Shown here piece after piece: positions 61,320 to 64,000 of a stretch of DNA of 64,000 bases. The stretch lies in contig NZ_AP017928.1 in NCBI RefSeq assembly GCF_003584645.1, positions 5,779,501 to 5,843,500 on the forward strand, read 5' to 3'. Under the pieces are notes generated by a model, which made no database searches, had not been told where the DNA came from, and worked only from the letters and a program-made list of their open reading frames with translations. The DNA is from Methylocaldum marinum (lineage in GTDB: Bacteria; Pseudomonadota; Gammaproteobacteria; Methylococcales; Methylococcaceae). Position numbers and translations under genes: made by a program. The stretch's first letter is position 1. Each line of letters opens with the position of its first letter.

Positions 61320-61655
61320 ATGTCGGGCTTTTTGCGGACCGGAAAGAGGCGGAATGCGAAAGCCTTGCTGACCGTACTGCCTTCGGGCAAGACGGTAGAA
61401 GTGGCGAGAGGTGTCAATTTGCTCGAGGCTATCGCGGCGGCGGGTGAGGCTGTTGCCCACCGCTGCGGCGGCCGGGCCCGGTGCGGCGAGTGCCATGTGC
61501 TCGTGCGGCAGGGTTGGCGCGGCTTATCCAAGGTGCGCCAGGCAGAACGCGATCGGCTCACGCAGGTGTGCGGGGCCGAATCGCTGTCCAGGCTGGCTTG
61601 CCAAGCCGCCCTGGGCGTACATAACAAAGTCATAATCGAACTTATAAACCATTAA
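61320..61655 (+). CDS. [2Fe-2S] ferredoxin (plant/adrenodoxin-like)
   Basis: A 111-residue ferredoxin with the cluster ligands in HRCGGRARCGECHVLV (C-X5-C-X2-C, ~49-57) and a fourth Cys in SRLACQAALG (~94). A basic N-terminal stretch (RTGKRRNAK) precedes the domain. It starts four bases after the DegT-like stop and is likely another electron carrier of the nif regulon. Partner unknown. Confidence 0.9.
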   Translation: MSGFLRTGKRRNAKALLTVLPSGKTVEVARGVNLLEAIAAAGEAVAHRCGGRARCGECHVLVRQGWRGLSKVRQAERDRLTQVCGAESLSRLACQAALGVHNKVIIELINH

Positions 61656-61671
61656 CCAGAGGGTCATTGTT

Positions 61672-61971
61672 ATGGATACCAACGAAGCTGTCGCTACTCC
61701 ATCTGAAACCGAATCGGCCGTGGTCGCGAATGCGGCCGGCGAAGCGGCGCGGTCGGAAAGCGTGATTCATGTCCGTTTCTTTCCGGACGGTACGGTAGCC
61801 GAAATCGGGGAGCGTCCGTCCACCGTGGAGGCCCAAAAGTGGTTCAAATACCTGACTGAACACACCCACAATAGCTTCCAGGCATTGTCGGGCGGTCGCG
61901 GGTTGTTCCGGCTGCCGCGCACCGAGGTCGATGCGTTGAAGGCGGCTTGTGCCGCGGAGATTACATCATGA
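61672..61971 (+). CDS. Nif cluster hypothetical protein
   Basis: Not recognised by name. 99 residues: an Ala/Glu-rich N-terminal third followed by VIHVRFFPDGTVAEIGERPS and KWFKYLTEHTHNSFQALSGGRGLFRLP. The C-terminal two thirds look like a folded domain of the type seen in nif-linked small proteins. It overlaps the SIR2-like gene by four bases (ATGA). Confidence 0.65.
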   Translation: MDTNEAVATPSETESAVVANAAGEAARSESVIHVRFFPDGTVAEIGERPSTVEAQKWFKYLTEHTHNSFQALSGGRGLFRLPRTEVDALKAACAAEITS

Positions 61972-62825
61972 GTGCACCGACCGTCAGTCAGTTCTCCGAC
62001 GATTTGGCGACGGGACGGATCATTCCGTATCTCGGCCCGGAGGTCCTCGGTCTGGCTCCCGGCGGCTCGATCCCGAGCTCGCCGGAGACCTTGGTGGAAC
62101 TGATTACCGCCAAGGTCACTGTGCCGCACAAGATCCGGAAGAATCTGACGGCCGCCAGTCAGTACGTGGAGAACTTCAAACACCGGAAGACCCTGGTGGG
62201 GCTTTTGCAGGAAGCATTCAAGAGTCCGCCGGAGCCGACTGTCCTGCACAGTTTTCTGGCCGGCCTCGCCAATCCGCTGCCCCTGATTGTCGATGTCTGG
62301 TACGACGCCAGCATGGCGGCGGCTTTGGCCTCGCGCAGCGATTTCGGGCAAGTGCAGGGTGTGAGCCGCGCGGAATACCTGGCCGATTGGGTCCATTATT
62401 TCCGTGCCGACTGCACCAAGGCGGAGCCTGAAGAAGCGGCCGGATGGACAACCCTGCTGTACAAGCCGCTGGGTTCTATCGCGCCTGCGTCCAATTTCAT
62501 CATTTCCGATTCGGATTACGTGGAAGTGCTCACCGAGATCGACATCCAGACGCCGATTCCGGAGCGGGTGAAGGAAATTAGGACGGGCCGGAGCTTCCTG
62601 TTTCTGGGCTGCCGTTTCCGCAACCAGTTGGAGCGGAGTTATGCAAGGCAGATCATGAAGCGCTCCAGCGACCGCCATTTCGCGGTGCTGGAAGGCGACC
62701 TCACCCGCAACGAGGCAAGGTTTATCGAGGAGCAGGGAATCGAGCGGATCGACATGCCCCTCGCCGAGTTCGTTTCCGAGCTGACTGGTATGCCGACGGA
62801 ATCGCGCCGGGCGGCCGTGGCGTAA
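61968..62825 (+). CDS. SIR2-like domain protein in the nif operon
   Basis: A 285-residue soluble protein whose start (RIIPYLGPEVLGLAPG, ~17-32) resembles the first Gly-rich NAD-binding loop of SIR2-fold proteins (typically I-P-F-L-G-A-G-x-S). A later RSFLFLGCRFRNQLERS (Gly214) resembles their second conserved G loop. Classical deacetylase zinc cysteines are absent. Candidate roles are NAD binding or hydrolysis linked to nitrogen status; the fold call itself is from short motifs. ATGA overlap with the upstream gene. Confidence 0.6.
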   Translation: MSAPTVSQFSDDLATGRIIPYLGPEVLGLAPGGSIPSSPETLVELITAKVTVPHKIRKNLTAASQYVENFKHRKTLVGLLQEAFKSPPEPTVLHSFLAGLANPLPLIVDVWYDASMAAALASRSDFGQVQGVSRAEYLADWVHYFRADCTKAEPEEAAGWTTLLYKPLGSIAPASNFIISDSDYVEVLTEIDIQTPIPERVKEIRTGRSFLFLGCRFRNQLERSYARQIMKRSSDRHFAVLEGDLTRNEARFIEEQGIERIDMPLAEFVSELTGMPTESRRAAVA

Positions 62826-62970
62826 GGCATTGGCCGATCGGAGTGCGCCCAACGAGTCCGTCCCCAGAAGGTACGGCCATACAGTTGTTACGGTCGTTGC
62901 TGATGGGGAGGACTCGCGGGTTCGGGACGAATTGCTCAACCGTTTTGACATCGCGTGGAGGTAACAGCCC

Positions 62971-63243
62971 ATGACTACGGATCGCGTTGCCCGATTGCGG
63001 GTACTTTTGGAACAGGCCTTCGAGCCGGTTCAACTGAACATCGTCGACGATAGCCGGTCCCATGCGGGCCATGCCCACGAGGGCGGCGGCCATTTTTTCG
63101 TCAGCTTGTGTTCCCGCCACTTCGAGGGGCGGTCGATGCTGGAGCGGCATCGGCTGGTCTATTCGGCGGTGAGCGAGATGATGCCGGGAGATATTCATGC
63201 CCTGAGCATCACGGCGCTGACGCCGGCGGAACAGGCGGCTTAG
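62971..63243 (+). CDS. BolA/IbaG family protein
   Basis: BolA-type proteins pair with monothiol glutaredoxins in Fe-S handling. The 90-residue protein has the invariant His region SRSHAGHAHEGGGHFFVSL (~29-47) and the ending LERHRLVYSAVSEMMPGDIHALSITALTP (read as two parts: RHRLVYSAVSEMM and IHALSITALTP). A GGAGG ribosome binding site precedes the ATG. It lies 145 bases after the SIR2-like gene. Confidence 0.92.
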   Translation: MTTDRVARLRVLLEQAFEPVQLNIVDDSRSHAGHAHEGGGHFFVSLCSRHFEGRSMLERHRLVYSAVSEMMPGDIHALSITALTPAEQAA

Positions 63244-63290
63244 CGCCGGTGTTCCGGGTTCAAATTCGGTTTTATCGGGGATAGCAGAGA

Positions 63291-64000
63291 ATGAAACTTC
63301 AGATCGAGCGGCCTTACGTCGAGGCGATGGTCGAGGAGTTTCCGGATTTGGCGCCTTTGAAGGAACAGCTGAAATTCGGAAACCGCGTCGAGGTGCCGTT
63401 CCAGCAGTTGCCTAGCCATGCCTTGACCTACCTGGGCGATCTTTACCGGCAGGGAGGGCCGGACATGCAAGCGAAGGCGGCTCAGCTTGCCACCTTGCAG
63501 AAAGCCATGAACGATGACGGGGTACGGTTCGAGGCCGAAGACCTGGAGATGCTGCTTCCCGCGATCGCTCGTTACTTGGCGACGGATGCCATTCGCGGCT
63601 GGGTGTTTACCGCGAGCGTCGCCGGCCGGCCCCTGCCGTATGTCATTACCCGGCTCGACTACACGCCGGCCTCGAACGACGAAATCGGGAAGGTGTTCAT
63701 CGAGCTCAAAGCCAATGCGAAGGGCGCGATTGCCTCCCATACCATTCGTATCCTGCCCAGCGATATCACGGGTAAGACCGTGGCCGAAATTTTCGCCGCC
63801 AAGGGTTTTCTGAAAGAAACACCTGAACTCATACGCAGCTACGACGAGACCGCCGAACGTTATTTCAACTGGCGGGCGCGCTACGGCGCCCAGTTTTCCG
63901 GTAAAGGCACCGGCTTCTACGCCGAGGACCCGACGGCTTCCCACCGGGACACCGACTGGTCGCGGAAGGACGTGGTCGTGCTTTCGTCCGGCGGCGGCAG
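63291..64000 (+). CDS. Truncated large protein at the window edge
   Basis: An open frame starting with ATG at 63291 runs off the end, giving at least 236 residues. The visible part is soluble and starts MKLQIERPYVEAMVEEFPDL, with no signal peptide. Conserved-looking stretches are RYLATDAIRGWVFTA, GKVFIELKANAKGAIAS and TGFYAEDPTASHRDTDWSRK, but no catalytic motif is seen yet. I cannot name it from this fragment. It is 47 bases after bolA and belongs to the same nif block. Confidence 0.75.
   Translation, partial: MKLQIERPYVEAMVEEFPDLAPLKEQLKFGNRVEVPFQQLPSHALTYLGDLYRQGGPDMQAKAAQLATLQKAMNDDGVRFEAEDLEMLLPAIARYLATDAIRGWVFTASVAGRPLPYVITRLDYTPASNDEIGKVFIELKANAKGAIASHTIRILPSDITGKTVAEIFAAKGFLKETPELIRSYDETAERYFNWRARYGAQFSGKGTGFYAEDPTASHRDTDWSRKDVVVLSSGGG

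Overview
The window looks like chromosome of a diazotrophic gammaproteobacterium, most plausibly a methanotroph of the Methylococcales type. This rests on gammaproteobacterial synteny (ruvC-ruvA-ruvB, ybgC-tolQRAB-pal-cpoB, ffs-dnaX-ybaB-recR), a VPLPA-CTERM (exosortase-sorted) protein, and a large nif/rnf block with sigma-54/NifA control. No methane-oxidation gene is in the window, so the methanotroph call is inference.

Bases 1-34,500 are mostly housekeeping. On the minus strand are recR, ybaB, dnaX and the 4.5S SRP RNA, then a DUF475/TerC-like membrane protein, mfd, and agmatine catabolism (aguA-aguB). On the plus strand are an H-NS-like gene and copA. Next comes a minus-strand pair made of a RecQ-type helicase fused to a phosphoribosyltransferase-like domain, directly abutting a DprA-like gene. 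Then follow yebC-ruvC-ruvA-[uma2]-ruvB, the Tol-Pal operon and queE-queC. After these lie a minus-strand lipid-linked sugar cluster (HAD-UbiA, small EamA-like transporter, GT-C transferase) and an HDOD-FliK-FlhB-like trio.

Bases 34,500-38,700 hold gltX, tRNA-Ala(GGC), tRNA-Glu(UUC), a membrane protein and a patatin-like phospholipase. A gene-poor stretch follows, with terminator-like hairpins.

Bases 39,300-64,000 form a nitrogen-fixation island: cysE, nifA, a VPLPA-CTERM gene, a likely electron-transfer operon (Fe-S oxidoreductase, Rieske ferredoxin, rnfABCDGEH, bacterioferritin), then nifB, ferredoxin, IscA-like, TPR, Fe-S LRV protein, two nifZ-like genes, nifS, nifT, a DegT-family homologue, a [2Fe-2S] ferredoxin, a possible SIR2-like protein, bolA and a truncated gene at the edge. 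I can read three NifA upstream activator sites (TGT-N10-ACA), each followed by a correctly spaced -24/-12 element, before cysE, before the Fe-S/rnf operon and before nifB. Together these products would supply cysteine sulfur, Fe-S clusters, low-potential electrons (Rnf) and NifB-co for nitrogenase. The structural genes nifHDK are not in the window.

The points most worth a second look are: the RecQ-PRTase/DprA pair; a NifA with the C-X11-C-X19-C-X4-C signature; a DegT-family protein lacking the PLP lysine; a possible SIR2-like protein inside the nif operon; a FAD-less YdiJ-type Fe-S protein with Rieske partner ahead of rnf; and a His/Pro-rich mini-ORF coupled to ybgC.
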